A stretch of 64,000 bases of DNA from Planctomycetaceae bacterium (GCA_021732975.1 JAKFWC010000023.1:1-64000); one strand, 5' to 3'; shown: positions 27,767 to 37,363, counted from the stretch's first letter. Notes: generated by a model not told the origin, from the sequence alone. Program-made: numbers and translations.

Positions 27767-28150
27767 TTGTTGTCGTTATCGCCACCATCAACGAACGTTC
27801 CGCCTGTAGCCGTTATCGTGACCAAAGATCTCTTCTTCGGCAGTCAGGTCACATCGACGGCGGCGAAACAGGGCCGCTCCATTGCGATGGCCATGTCGCT
27901 GGAAGCCCTGCGCGATCATGTCGCGCGGGGAATGGTCCGCGGGGTGATTCTCGATCTCGCGTGCGACTTCACCCCTGCCGAAGTCATGGCGATTCTGCCG
28001 AAAGATTCGCCGGTGAAGATGTTGGCCTTCGGGCCGCACGTCCACACGGCGAATCTGCAAGCGGCACGCGACGCGGGGTTTGAGCAGGTCATGCCGCGGA
28101 GCAAGTTCTCCGCGGAGTTGGTAGCGCTGCTGGAATGGATCACGGAGTGA
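27767..28150 (+). CDS. Small receiver-like (degenerate response-regulator fold) protein
   Basis: The protein has up to 127 residues. No good ATG exists; TTG 27767 or GTG 27818 are candidates. The pattern VAVIVTKDLFFGSQVTSTA ... VRGVILDLACD ... PVKMLAFGPHVHTANLQAARDAGFEQVMPRSKFSAELVALLEWI matches the beta-alpha repeats of a CheY-like fold, with Asp retained at the phospho-acceptor position (ILDLA). The acidic pair near the N-terminus is incomplete. It is probably a stand-alone pseudo-receiver. Its partner is unknown. Confidence 0.7.
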   Translation: MLSLSPPSTNVPPVAVIVTKDLFFGSQVTSTAAKQGRSIAMAMSLEALRDHVARGMVRGVILDLACDFTPAEVMAILPKDSPVKMLAFGPHVHTANLQAARDAGFEQVMPRSKFSAELVALLEWITE

Positions 28151-28184
28151 AGAGACCCAGCCTTAAGAAAGGCTGGGCTTCAGG
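28151..28184. repeat. Hairpin element AGAGACCCAG-CCTT..AAGG-CTGGGC (copy 2)
   Basis: Identical over 34 nt to 23712-23745 in the same orientation. It starts directly after the TGA of the receiver-like gene and lies between convergent genes, so it may also act as a terminator. Confidence 0.85.
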
Positions 28185-28189
28185 CGTGA

Positions 28190-29983
28190 TTAGGCATTTG
28201 ACAAGCCAAAGGTTTCCAGCAATGTTGCATGGGCTTTGGGGCCATCGGTCGGGCTGACGACGACACCGATGCGGATTTCGCTCGTGTTGACCATTTGCAC
28301 GTTCACGCTCGCGACGGACAGAGCGCGGAACATCTTGTCCCCTACGCCGGTGTGACTCCGCAGGCCGATCCCGAGCACCGTCAGCAGGGCGATGTCCTTG
28401 TCGTAACTTAACTCGGCTCCGGGCCAGTCGGCGATGAGTTCGCGCAACAAGAGCAGGCAGCGTTCGAGATCCTGTCGCGGGACAGTGAATGACAAATCAG
28501 CCTGACGCGCGTGGCTGATGTTCTGCACGATCATGTCGACCATCACGCCCCCTTCGGCAACGGCTTCGAAGACTTCGGCGGCGACACCGGGTTGATCGGC
28601 GACATGCCGCACCGTCACGCGCGACTGGTGCTGGTCGAGCAGCACTTCGCTGACGACAATGTCTTCCATGCTCGCCAGCCGCGAGACGACATCACGCTCC
28701 AGTTCTTCCCGCGGCAGACGGGGTTGTACCGACTCATCGGGCTTGCAGCCGATCTGCGGCATCGGGGCCACTTCCTGCTCCAGCGAAAAACCCGCATGGA
28801 CGGCGTTCAGCGCAGCTACTGACTGGTCGCGGTTCACCAGCACCGAAATCTTGATATCGCTGGTGGTGATCATCACGATGTTGACTTTGGCCTGCGCGAG
28901 AGCTTGGAACATCTGTGCGGCGACGCCGGTATGTGTCCGCATTCCCGCGCCGACGACCGAGACCTTCGACACGTTGGTCCCGTGCTGCACGGTCCCTGCG
29001 CCGAGCGCCGCCACGGCTTCCTCGGCTGCGGTGAGCGTTTCCGCCAGGTCATCCTGCGGCACAGTGAACGACACATCCGCGACACCCGCCGCGCCGATGT
29101 CCTGAATGACCATGTCAATCGGAATCTTGCGGTCGGCCATCCGCGCGAAGATGGCACTCAATACACCGGGGCGGTCAGGCAGGCCGAGGAGGCTGACAAT
29201 CGCTTCGTTTTTGACCAGCGCCACGCCGCTGACTGCCGCAACGTCGCTATCCTGCATTGGCGCGATGAGCGTTCCTTCGCCATCGTTGAACGATGGTCGT
29301 ACTTGCAATACCACGCGGTATTTCTTGGCGAACTCGATTGACCGCGAGTGCATCTTGCCGCCGCCGAGGCTTGTCAGTTCGAGCATCTCGTCATACGAAA
29401 TCCGCGCTAACTTACGGGCCGATTTCACCGCCCGGGGATCAGTCGTGAAAATCCCTTCGACATCGGTGTAGATCTCGCAGACATCGGCTTCTAACACCGC
29501 TGCCAGGGCCGTTGCCGTGGTATCACTACCGCCGCGACCGAGAGTGGTGATGTTTAGAGCCTCATCAACCCCTTGAAAACCCGCGGCGATGACAATCTTC
29601 CCGGCGGCGAGCGCGGCTCGCATTACGTCCGGCTTGATTTGCTGGATGCGGGCTTTGGTGAACGTGGAATCGGTTCTGATCCCCATCTGGTAACCGGTGA
29701 GGCTGATCGCCTCCTCGCCCATTTCGAGGACCGCCATCGCCATCAGTGCGACCGCTTCCTGCTCGCCGGTCGCCAGCAGCATGTCCATTTCGCGCGGCGG
29801 CGGATTCTCGGTGATCGCCTTCGCCAACGCGATCAGATCATCGGTCTTGTCGCCGCGGGCACTCACCACCGCGACCACCTGATGCCCGGCCCGCTTCGCC
29901 GCGACAATCCGCCGGGCACAATTTCGAATCCGGTCGGCGTCCGCCACACTGCTGCCGCCAAACTTCTGCACAATCACCGCCAC
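28190..29983 (-). CDS. lysC: Aspartate kinase with long multi-ACT regulatory tail
   Basis: The product is a 597-residue enzyme that phosphorylates aspartate, the first step to lysine/DAP, threonine and methionine. The kinase domain shows VQKFGGSSVAD, LGRGGSDTTATALA and CEIYTDVEGIFTTDPR. The C-terminal half (about 260-597) holds two tandem ACT pairs, recognisable from the repeated QDDLAETL/RQDLERCL, GMRTHTGVAAQMFQAL/GLRSHTGVGDKMFRAL and TTSDIKISVLV/NTSEIRIGVVV. That is about 190 residues longer than two-ACT enzymes of around 400 residues. The start is GTG 29983 with GCGAGG upstream. Feedback control through ACT domains is expected. Confidence 0.96.
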   Translation of the reverse strand: MAVIVQKFGGSSVADADRIRNCARRIVAAKRAGHQVVAVVSARGDKTDDLIALAKAITENPPPREMDMLLATGEQEAVALMAMAVLEMGEEAISLTGYQMGIRTDSTFTKARIQQIKPDVMRAALAAGKIVIAAGFQGVDEALNITTLGRGGSDTTATALAAVLEADVCEIYTDVEGIFTTDPRAVKSARKLARISYDEMLELTSLGGGKMHSRSIEFAKKYRVVLQVRPSFNDGEGTLIAPMQDSDVAAVSGVALVKNEAIVSLLGLPDRPGVLSAIFARMADRKIPIDMVIQDIGAAGVADVSFTVPQDDLAETLTAAEEAVAALGAGTVQHGTNVSKVSVVGAGMRTHTGVAAQMFQALAQAKVNIVMITTSDIKISVLVNRDQSVAALNAVHAGFSLEQEVAPMPQIGCKPDESVQPRLPREELERDVVSRLASMEDIVVSEVLLDQHQSRVTVRHVADQPGVAAEVFEAVAEGGVMVDMIVQNISHARQADLSFTVPRQDLERCLLLLRELIADWPGAELSYDKDIALLTVLGIGLRSHTGVGDKMFRALSVASVNVQMVNTSEIRIGVVVSPTDGPKAHATLLETFGLSNA

Positions 29984-30090
29984 CGCAAACCTCGCTCAAC
30001 CGCATTGCCAAGGGATTCTGAAGCGGTCCAGTGTATCCCACGCACGGACCCACGAAAAGCAGCGACCAAGACCGTTGCAAAACACAGTGG

Positions 30091-30128
30091 GTGGCCGGGG
30101 CTGGACGACCAACGGGAGGAAGCCCCGG
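30091..30128 (+). repeat. Left REP-like inverted repeat of the RAYT unit
   Basis: The 38-nt sequence starts GTGGCCGGGGCTGGACGACC and ends GGAAGCCCCGG. It can fold on itself through CCGGGGCT/AGCCCCGG. Confidence 0.9.
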
Positions 30129-30164
30129 TCAATCAACCACCGACTCCCATTCTTTCACTGACAG

Positions 30165-30743
30165 TCAAACAACCTCTTCCAGCCAGTCAAACGGAATCGG
30201 ATCCGGCCGCAACTCATTGAGTGGCTGCCCTTCAAACCATCCCGCACTCGACCATTTCCAATCCTTCGCTTGGGTGACCAATCCCTTCCGCACCGGATTG
30301 AGGTGAATGTAGTCGATCATGGTCCGCAGCGTCCGGCCCTGTTCGATGTTTCGATCATAGCCCCGCCCCGGCTGCCAGAAATGGTGTTCCACTTTTTGTC
30401 CTCGCTGGACGCGCAGCCGCGGTAACCATTCCGGAGCATGGGCCTTGAGATACGGCATCGCTTCACGGCTGACCGGTTCTTTGACCCGCTTCAAGAAATT
30501 CGAATCGTTGTAGCTCCGAGCGCGCGGCCACACGATGAGATGCACATGATCCGGCATGAAAACATAGGCCCACACGGCATAATTCAGTTCGTGACGAGCG
30601 AAATCAACCGCGTTCGCCAGCCATTCGCAACTGCGGTCCTTCGATAATAGCGGGTAGCGGCGATAGCACGAACAGGTCAACTTATGCGCGTGGCCGGGAT
30701 CGTTGTAACCCCGCGGGCGATACTGACGCAGGCGGTAGTCCAT
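30165..30743 (-). CDS. REP-associated tyrosine transposase (RAYT, Y1/IS200-like)
   Basis: The protein has 192 residues from ATG 30743, with AGGAG 6 nt upstream. It belongs to the HUH/Y1 superfamily. The metal-binding HxH motif is MPDHVHLIVWP (H66, H68). The candidate nucleophilic Tyr is Y129 (GYDRNI) or Y145 (MIDYIHLNPVRKGLV). The family tail WKWSSAGWF is present. The ORF is complete with no frameshift, so the enzyme may be active. RAYTs are single-copy, domesticated relatives of IS200 transposases that act on REP hairpins, and this one lies between two perfect REP-like repeats. Confidence 0.95.
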   Translation of the reverse strand: MDYRLRQYRPRGYNDPGHAHKLTCSCYRRYPLLSKDRSCEWLANAVDFARHELNYAVWAYVFMPDHVHLIVWPRARSYNDSNFLKRVKEPVSREAMPYLKAHAPEWLPRLRVQRGQKVEHHFWQPGRGYDRNIEQGRTLRTMIDYIHLNPVRKGLVTQAKDWKWSSAGWFEGQPLNELRPDPIPFDWLEEVV

Positions 30744-30831
30744 GAAACGCTCCTGCGGACGTGGTTTCCAACGACTTCAGGAATCCACAAGAGCATGGCT
30801 CAATCGAGTAGGAAAGTCGGCGAAACGCTCG

Positions 30832-30869
30832 CCGGGGCTTCCTCCCGTTGGTCGTCCAGCCCCGGCCAC
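30832..30869 (-). repeat. Right REP-like inverted repeat of the RAYT unit
   Basis: The sequence starts CCGGGGCTTCCTCCCGTTGG and ends CAGCCCCGGCCAC. It is the exact reverse complement of 30091-30128. It lies upstream of the RAYT start (minus strand), so it would overlap the promoter region. Confidence 0.9.
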
Positions 30870-30916
30870 CCCGCCGGCGCTGAGATGGTTCGAGCAATGC
30901 CACTCCGGCACGTCCA

Positions 30917-31627
30917 TCAGTTCTGATAGTAGTAAGCTTTCCCGAATCTGTGACTGTATCCCTGCTGCATGCACCACTCTGGAAACGTTCCAGATGGACT
31001 GGCCATGTAACTTTCCCAATGTTGAAGCAACGTTTCAAACTTCTTGACATCAATTAGAAGTCTGACGAATAGCTCTGGATCAGGTGCCGCTTCGACGACG
31101 CTCCTTGCATTAGCCAATTCGGTTTTGGCTTCTTCAAGATCACCACAGAGTACGCTTTCACCAACGTGGTGTGTCACAAAATCGACATAATCCAGCAGTC
31201 GATTCGCGAGCAGATGCCGAACCGGGGTATCCTCGGGCTTAAGGGCGAGGGCTTTCCACAGAAGTTCGCAGTTGCGATTCAGAATTCCCAGCCAGCGGAG
31301 AGCGATTTGAGAACGATGATCTTCAGTCAGCCAGTTCTCTAATGTCGGCTTCACAAAGCGCGTGATAAGCGGCTGGGAAAGGAATTGGTGCGCATGCGGA
31401 GTCCGTGCATTCAATTCCAGAATCTTCTGCGTAATTTCTCGTGCAGTGGTGACATCCCATTCGTTTGCGAGTGTCAGGAATGCATCCAAGGCTCGAAATG
31501 CCTCACGACGCATCCCTTTCTCCCGCAGACGGCAGTACTCTCCCAGTTGCGTCGTCAACGGCGAACCGTCAAGCGCATTGGCAACTTCAACCAGACCCTC
31601 GAAATTAGCTTGGTTCCAATAGTACAC
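30917..31627 (-). CDS. Hypothetical cytoplasmic protein downstream of bioB
   Basis: The protein has 236 residues, starting at GTG 31627 with GGAGAG 5 nt upstream. It is mostly helical, with no signal peptide or membrane segment. Notable segments are MYYWNQANFEGLVEVANAL and EYCRLREKGMRREAFRALDAFL. The C-terminus is aromatic (QQGYSHRFGKAYYYQN). It starts 27 nt after bioB ends, so the two are probably co-transcribed. I do not recognise the family. A role in biotin metabolism cannot be inferred from position alone, because an adjacent transposase unit shows this area is plastic. Confidence 0.72.
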   Translation of the reverse strand: MYYWNQANFEGLVEVANALDGSPLTTQLGEYCRLREKGMRREAFRALDAFLTLANEWDVTTAREITQKILELNARTPHAHQFLSQPLITRFVKPTLENWLTEDHRSQIALRWLGILNRNCELLWKALALKPEDTPVRHLLANRLLDYVDFVTHHVGESVLCGDLEEAKTELANARSVVEAAPDPELFVRLLIDVKKFETLLQHWESYMASPSGTFPEWCMQQGYSHRFGKAYYYQN

Positions 31628-31654
31628 ACGGTCTCTCCGTGCGAAACGGCATTT

Positions 31655-32743
<1,089 letters not shown>

Positions 32744-32870
32744 CGTCAATCGATCCAAAGCATTACGAAAACGAGACTTTCGGCGCACGCAGTCGCCGGT
32801 GAACCGTCAGTTTACCGTGAGAAAGAAACCCACGCCAACCCCGTTTGATGGTTTCATGTGACCAACGAGC

Positions 32871-32979
32871 ACTCGTTCCCACGCTCCGCGTGGGAATGTC
32901 CGACTTCGACGCTCTGCGTCGTCTGATGCGACGCGGAGCGTCGCGGCCGTGCGTTCCCACGCGGAGCATGGGAACGAGT
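32871..32979. repeat. Complete palindromic element, 'TTCCCACGCGGAGCGTGGGAA' family (copy 2)
   Basis: The 109-nt element has arms of about 54 nt. ACTCGTTCCCACGCTCCGCGTGGGAA at the left pairs with TTCCCACGCGGAGCATGGGAACGAGT at the right. GACGCTCTGCGTC pairs with GACGCGGAGCGTC further in. Translation of one strand gives the word FPRGAWER, also seen in the copy at 600-688. Confidence 0.9.
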
Positions 32980-32997
32980 CAAACCCGGCTGTGCTTC

Positions 32998-33834
32998 TTA
33001 TCGAGGGATCACCTCAACCACAGCATTCCCGATGTTCAGATATTTGTCGATTATCGAGGTAAAAGCATCGAGTTTGTCTTTTCGTGTTGCCTCAATGATC
33101 AGAACGATGACCTTTCGATGAGCTTCGAGATGGCGAGCAATCTGACCAAAGAGCCGGTCGTACTCTGATTGGTCGGGGTCTTTCTTGATCTCAATGGCAA
33201 ATTTGCTGCTCACGACCAAATCACATTTACTGTCGCCGACTTCTTCGTTGATTGAGTGCTTCATCGATTCGAGATGTTTACGCAGTTCGACCTTGTATGT
33301 CTCTTCGCTGTTTCTTCGTCGGGCGGGTATCCAGTTTCTGACATCGCGAATCAATCGAGAATAGTCGTCTTCTTTATTCTCTGCCTTGCGGTGGTCCCTT
33401 GAGGTGTTCGATTCGATGATTTGAATGGCTTCGTCGAAGCCCGTGGCGTTTGTGACTTTCACCCAATCAAGAAATTTGGCCGAGAACTCGGACCATTTGA
33501 TACCATGGCTTTTACTCAACCCGCTTTCGGTGGGTGAAAAGCCATGATGATCCCACTCTGAGTAAACGGGAATTCGCTTCAGTTTATTCACAAGAAGAGC
33601 GAACTGCGCCATGATTGTTTCAGTTGGCGTTCGTTCCAATGCCAGTTTGTTCGGAACGTCGCCAGCAGTTCTCTGAAGCTCAGAATAAGCATCCTTTCCA
33701 AAGAGTCGTCCAAGCTTTCTTTCAGGTATTCCAGCGAACTCCAAGAAGTCGTCACGTTTGGGACTTCTTCCGGCCATTTGCAGCTTCAATTCGCAGTATT
33801 TTTGAATGCACGTTTCTCTCGTGAACTCTGACAC
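32998..33834 (-). CDS. PD-(D/E)XK nuclease-like protein with two homing-endonuclease-type repeats
   Basis: The protein has 278 residues from GTG 33834. The C-terminal 110 residues carry a PD-(D/E)XK signature: E183 (YKVELRKHL), D205 (SKCDLVVSS) and E215-x-K217 (FAIEIKKD), plus a following Gln helix (FGQIARHL). The N-terminal half has two segments resembling homing-endonuclease-associated repeats (GRSPKRDDFLEFAGIPERKLGRLFG; RIPVYSEWDHHGFSPTESGLSKSHGIKWSEF), usually DNA-binding. No methyltransferase or ATPase is nearby, so it looks like an orphan nuclease. Codon use is less GC-biased than its neighbours, suggesting acquisition. Confidence 0.75.
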   Translation of the reverse strand: MSEFTRETCIQKYCELKLQMAGRSPKRDDFLEFAGIPERKLGRLFGKDAYSELQRTAGDVPNKLALERTPTETIMAQFALLVNKLKRIPVYSEWDHHGFSPTESGLSKSHGIKWSEFSAKFLDWVKVTNATGFDEAIQIIESNTSRDHRKAENKEDDYSRLIRDVRNWIPARRRNSEETYKVELRKHLESMKHSINEEVGDSKCDLVVSSKFAIEIKKDPDQSEYDRLFGQIARHLEAHRKVIVLIIEATRKDKLDAFTSIIDKYLNIGNAVVEVIPR

Positions 33835-33864
33835 AGTTCTATACCTATCTCGATTGATTCGACT

Positions 33865-35322
33865 TCACCGTTCCAACTCGCTCGGCACGATCCGTTTGCC
33901 TTCCCAGTGCCATTCGCTATCGACCCGTTCGAGCAGGCGGTGTTGACTGCCGGGGGCGGCGGGGAGGTCGATCTTCGGTAACCATTGGGCATGCTCGCGG
34001 ATGACGGTGGCGCACTCCGGTTTGCCCGCAAGATTGGTCCACTCGTGGGGATCGGCGATCATGTCGTAGAGTTCCTGCGAACCGTCGGCGTAGCGGATGT
34101 ACCGCCATTTTTCCGAACGGACGGCGTGGTTCCCCTGATTGTGCGTGGTGATCGCCGGCCATTGCCGCTGCGTGGTGGCATTCCGCAATTGCGGCACAAG
34201 GCTGTGACCTTCGAGATCGTCTCGCGCGGGGATGCCGCAGAGTTCCAACAGAGTGGGATAGACATCGAGTAACTCAACGGGTTGCGGACACGACACGCCG
34301 CGGGGGAGATCGAGACCGGCGAAGATCAACGGCACGCGCGTGGAACGTTCCCACAGCGTGTTCTTGCCGGAGATGCCTTTCTCGCCGAGATGCCAGCCGT
34401 GGTCAGACCAGAACACGATGAGCGTATCTTTGTCGTGACCAGTGGCTTTCAGCGCTTCGACCACGCGGCCGACCTGGCTGTCCATTAGGCTGATCGATGC
34501 CAGATACGCCCGCACCAGCGGTTGCCACTCGTTGTACTTCTTCAGCGCTGACAACCGCGGTTCGGGCAATTTCCAGTGCAGATACCATGCGAAATCGGGC
34601 ACATCATCGCGGTCATTCTCCTTCACCGGCGGCATCTGCAACGTCGCGGTGGGATAGAGATCGAACCATTTCTGCGATGCGAAACAGGGCACATGCGGCA
34701 GACGAAACCCGACTCCCATGAAGAACGGTTTGTCGGTGGGTAATGACTTCATCTGCTCAATCGCGGCATCGGCAATTTTCCAGTCGGCCTGTTGCGCGTC
34801 GTCTTCGGGAAAGGGGCCCCAGTCCATCGCCGGGTGATCCCAGTTGCCGTGCGAAAGGCGTTCTTTTGGCCTCGGCATCCCCGGTGCAACGCCCCACACG
34901 GTGACCTCGGCGGCGCGGTCTTTGGGTTGAATCGAACCATCGTGATAAATCTTCCCGAAGACGCTGGTGTGATAGCCTTCGCGCCCGAACGCCTGCGGCA
35001 ATGTGACGGCATCGCGCGTGGTGTCAACCTGCCGCATGCCCGGCACCAGTGTGTAGATACCGGTCGATGACGGGCGCCGTCCGGTGAGCAAACTCGTCCG
35101 CGACGGATTGCACAACGGCGACTGACAGTGCGCATTCGTGAAGAGCACCCCGCGCGCGGCAAGCGCGTCAATGTGCGGTGTCTTCACCTGCGGATGACCT
35201 TTCAGACAACCGATCCAGTCGTTGAGATCATCGGCGGCGATCATGAGAACATTGGGCCGTTCCGCCGCGGAGGCGGATGTACCCATCATGATCGATGCGA
35301 ATAAGAAAAACATGCGGCGCAT
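33865..35322 (-). CDS. Exported sulfatase with CNPSR motif
   Basis: The protein has 485 residues from ATG 35322. A signal peptide (MFFLFASIMMGTSASAA) is followed by the metal-site start PNVLMIAADDLNDW and the formylglycine motif LCNPSRTSLLTGR (C-x-P-S-R-x4-G), then GKIYHDG and SDHGWHLGEKG. The pattern is closest to the iduronate-2-sulfatase/choline-sulfatase-like branch. It hydrolyses sulfate esters outside the cytoplasm once the Cys is converted to formylglycine. It follows a second sulfatase in the same direction, separated by a twin-hairpin element. An FGE-like gene lies at 61.6-62.7 kb. Confidence 0.94.
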   Translation of the reverse strand: MRRMFFLFASIMMGTSASAAERPNVLMIAADDLNDWIGCLKGHPQVKTPHIDALAARGVLFTNAHCQSPLCNPSRTSLLTGRRPSSTGIYTLVPGMRQVDTTRDAVTLPQAFGREGYHTSVFGKIYHDGSIQPKDRAAEVTVWGVAPGMPRPKERLSHGNWDHPAMDWGPFPEDDAQQADWKIADAAIEQMKSLPTDKPFFMGVGFRLPHVPCFASQKWFDLYPTATLQMPPVKENDRDDVPDFAWYLHWKLPEPRLSALKKYNEWQPLVRAYLASISLMDSQVGRVVEALKATGHDKDTLIVFWSDHGWHLGEKGISGKNTLWERSTRVPLIFAGLDLPRGVSCPQPVELLDVYPTLLELCGIPARDDLEGHSLVPQLRNATTQRQWPAITTHNQGNHAVRSEKWRYIRYADGSQELYDMIADPHEWTNLAGKPECATVIREHAQWLPKIDLPAAPGSQHRLLERVDSEWHWEGKRIVPSELER

Positions 35323-35334
35323 GATGTCGTGTCC

Positions 35335-35414
35335 TAGTCTTAGCCCCCCGTCAATGACGGGGGGAAACAACGTGAGCGCAACATCCCCCGACCACTGACC
35401 GGGGGCTAAGACTA
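35335..35414. repeat. Twin-hairpin element between the two sulfatase genes
   Basis: The outer arms TAGTCTTAGCCCCC and GGGGGCTAAGACTA are exact complements. Inside are two hairpins, CCCCCCGTC-aat-GACGGGGGG and CCCCCGACC-act-GACCGGGGG (approximate). The right end contains the TAG stop of the upstream sulfatase gene. Confidence 0.85.
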
Positions 35415-37040
35415 ACGCGATTTCTTTTTGCCACGGTTGGCCGGTTCGGGATCGCTGAACGGCGGGCGTTCAAACGTCTGGCCGTCACCGGTAACGCGCG
35501 GGTCGCCGGCGGCGGTGAGGACGTTCATCAACTGTTTCGACATCGCCGCGCGGGTCTCGGCGTACTGCGGATTCGTCGCCACGTTCTCCATTTGGTCGGG
35601 ATCGGTGCGGAGATCAAACAATTCTTCCGCGGGGCGTTTGCCGAAGGCGTAGTCGTAGTGGCGTTTCCACTGGGAATTGTCGCGCTGGTGGATCAGCCAG
35701 GCTTTCGTTGGTCCGGCGTCCATGTCGGGGAAGGCGAGTCGCGTATTTTCTTCGAGTTGATCCAGCGACGGCAGCGGGGTCGATGCTGCCGCGAAGGGCG
35801 AACCGAGCGGCCAGCGGTCCGGGGCGAAGTTACGGATGTAGAGAAAATCTTTCGTGCGCAGCGCTCGCTGCGGATAGGGCAGATTGTCCTCGCGCGCGTT
35901 GCCGACGTGACGTTCGCGGCCGGTGATCACATACATTCGCGTCGGGTCGACCTGGCCCGCTTTGTCGGACTTCAACATCGGCAGCAAACTGCGGGCATTC
36001 ATTCCCGCGGGCTGTTTCACCCCGGCAAGATCGAGGAACGTGGGAGCAAGATCGGGCAGCATGGTGAAGTCGTCGACCACGCGACCGCCGGGGATACCGG
36101 GACCGCGCACGGCGAGACTCACGCGGACACCGAAATCATACAGATTGCATTTTCCGCCGGGAAAACCGGGGGCGCCGTGATCGCCGCTGACGACAACAAT
36201 CGTCTTGTCGAGTTCCCCCGCGGCTTCGAGTTGCTTGAGGATCACGCCGACGCCAGCATCCCACGCCTGAATCTCGCCGAGGTAATCCGCGAAGTCTTCC
36301 CGCACTTCAGGAACATCCGGTAGAAACTTCGGCAGCTTCCCAGCGAGTGATTCTGGTGCAATGTTCCACAACGCTTTGCCGGAACCTTTGATCCACGTCC
36401 GATGCACATTCGTCGGGCCGAACCAGTAACAGAACGGTTGACCCTCTTTGCGATCATTCAGGAACGCCGAAAAATTGTCGCGGACGTTGGCATACATGCG
36501 GGATTTGGCTTCGTCTATCGACACACCGTCTGCGATCAGTTTGGTGACGTTCTCCGAGAAATTGTTGAACTGCCCGCCGGCCTTTTCGTAGCCGAATTGG
36601 CCGGCCCCGAACGGCGCATCATTCGGAGTCCCGGGACTCCAGACTTTGTATGTCTCGCCGATGTGGTAACCAGAGTCCTTCAACAACAAAGGCCACGACG
36701 GAATCGTCGAATCCCACTGCGCCCCGACGAGAATCGCCCCGCGGCCTGTATTGAAAAAGTACCGTCCCGACAGCAACGAACTTCGGCACGGCGTACACGA
36801 CGGCGCATTCACGAACGCATGCCGAAAGAGCACGCCTTCCTTCGCGATGCGATCAACGTTGGGCGTCCGCACCACATCATTCGGCGATGGTTTGCCATCC
36901 ACCGCAGCATACGCACTGGCATAACGGCCCCAGTCATCCGCAAAGCAGAAGACGATGTTGGGGCGGTCTGCAGCGGCAGCGGACGACATTACTCCGAGCC
37001 AGGAAAGGAAGGCCAGTCCGCAAAGCGCGCGCGCGGGCAT
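35412..37040 (-). CDS. Exported sulfatase with variant CTPCR motif
   Basis: The protein has 542 residues from ATG 37040. The signal peptide is MPARALCGLAFLSWLGVMSSAAAA. The N-terminal metal motif is PNIVFCFADDWGRYAS, and the active-site motif is SCTPCRSSLLSGRYFF. Cys replaces the usual Ser at position 4 of C-x-P-S-R, while the modifiable Cys, Pro and Arg are kept. VVVSGDHGAPGFPGGK is the C-terminal metal region. It is similar in plan to heparan N-sulfatase/sulfamidase-type enzymes. Probably periplasmic or surface-located. It is co-directional with a propeller protein upstream and a second sulfatase downstream. Confidence 0.93.
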   Translation of the reverse strand: MPARALCGLAFLSWLGVMSSAAAADRPNIVFCFADDWGRYASAYAAVDGKPSPNDVVRTPNVDRIAKEGVLFRHAFVNAPSCTPCRSSLLSGRYFFNTGRGAILVGAQWDSTIPSWPLLLKDSGYHIGETYKVWSPGTPNDAPFGAGQFGYEKAGGQFNNFSENVTKLIADGVSIDEAKSRMYANVRDNFSAFLNDRKEGQPFCYWFGPTNVHRTWIKGSGKALWNIAPESLAGKLPKFLPDVPEVREDFADYLGEIQAWDAGVGVILKQLEAAGELDKTIVVVSGDHGAPGFPGGKCNLYDFGVRVSLAVRGPGIPGGRVVDDFTMLPDLAPTFLDLAGVKQPAGMNARSLLPMLKSDKAGQVDPTRMYVITGRERHVGNAREDNLPYPQRALRTKDFLYIRNFAPDRWPLGSPFAAASTPLPSLDQLEENTRLAFPDMDAGPTKAWLIHQRDNSQWKRHYDYAFGKRPAEELFDLRTDPDQMENVATNPQYAETRAAMSKQLMNVLTAAGDPRVTGDGQTFERPPFSDPEPANRGKKKSR

Positions 37041-37102
37041 GATTCAGATTCCCAATGGAAATGCTAACGGCAATGTTGAACCGTTGAGTGTGGGGCAATT
37101 CG

Positions 37103-37363
37103 TCAGAGATGAATCGCACCGACCTTCTGATAGAGAGCGTCAATTTGATCCCGAATACGACACGCTTCGTGAAACCATTCCGGCTGAAGGATGCAGGAGT
37201 TGTGTTGAACGACCAGAGATTCAAACTGATTGGTCATAATATGGATTCGATCGAGCAATTCGTGGCATCCGAATGAACCTGGTGTCCAACGATCATGCTC
37301 TTCGTCTTCCAGTTCCTTCAGAAGATCCTGCCGATACTCCTCGTTGCCAGCATCGTTGATCAT
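37103..37363 (-). CDS. Small hypothetical protein between propeller and sulfatase genes
   Basis: The protein has 86 residues from ATG 37363, with AAAGGGA 7 nt upstream. It starts 18 nt after the propeller gene ends, so the two are probably co-transcribed. It is acidic and helical, with no signal peptide (ELEDEEHDRW, CHELLDRIHIMTNQFESLVVQHN, CRIRDQIDALYQKVG). The family is not recognised. The good ribosome-binding site and tight spacing are the main arguments for a real gene. Confidence 0.6.
   Translation of the reverse strand: MINDAGNEEYRQDLLKELEDEEHDRWTPGSFGCHELLDRIHIMTNQFESLVVQHNSCILQPEWFHEACRIRDQIDALYQKVGAIHL

Larger units (their letters stand above)
30091..30869. mobile_element. RAYT gene bracketed by perfect 38-bp inverted repeats
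   Basis: The segment spans 779 nt from the left repeat (30091-30128) to the right repeat (30832-30869) and contains a single complete RAYT gene. The repeats are exact reverse complements. Each also contains an internal hairpin CCGGGGCT...AGCCCCGG, the expected form of a REP sequence around its transposase gene. No target-site duplication is obvious by eye. Confidence 0.8.
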
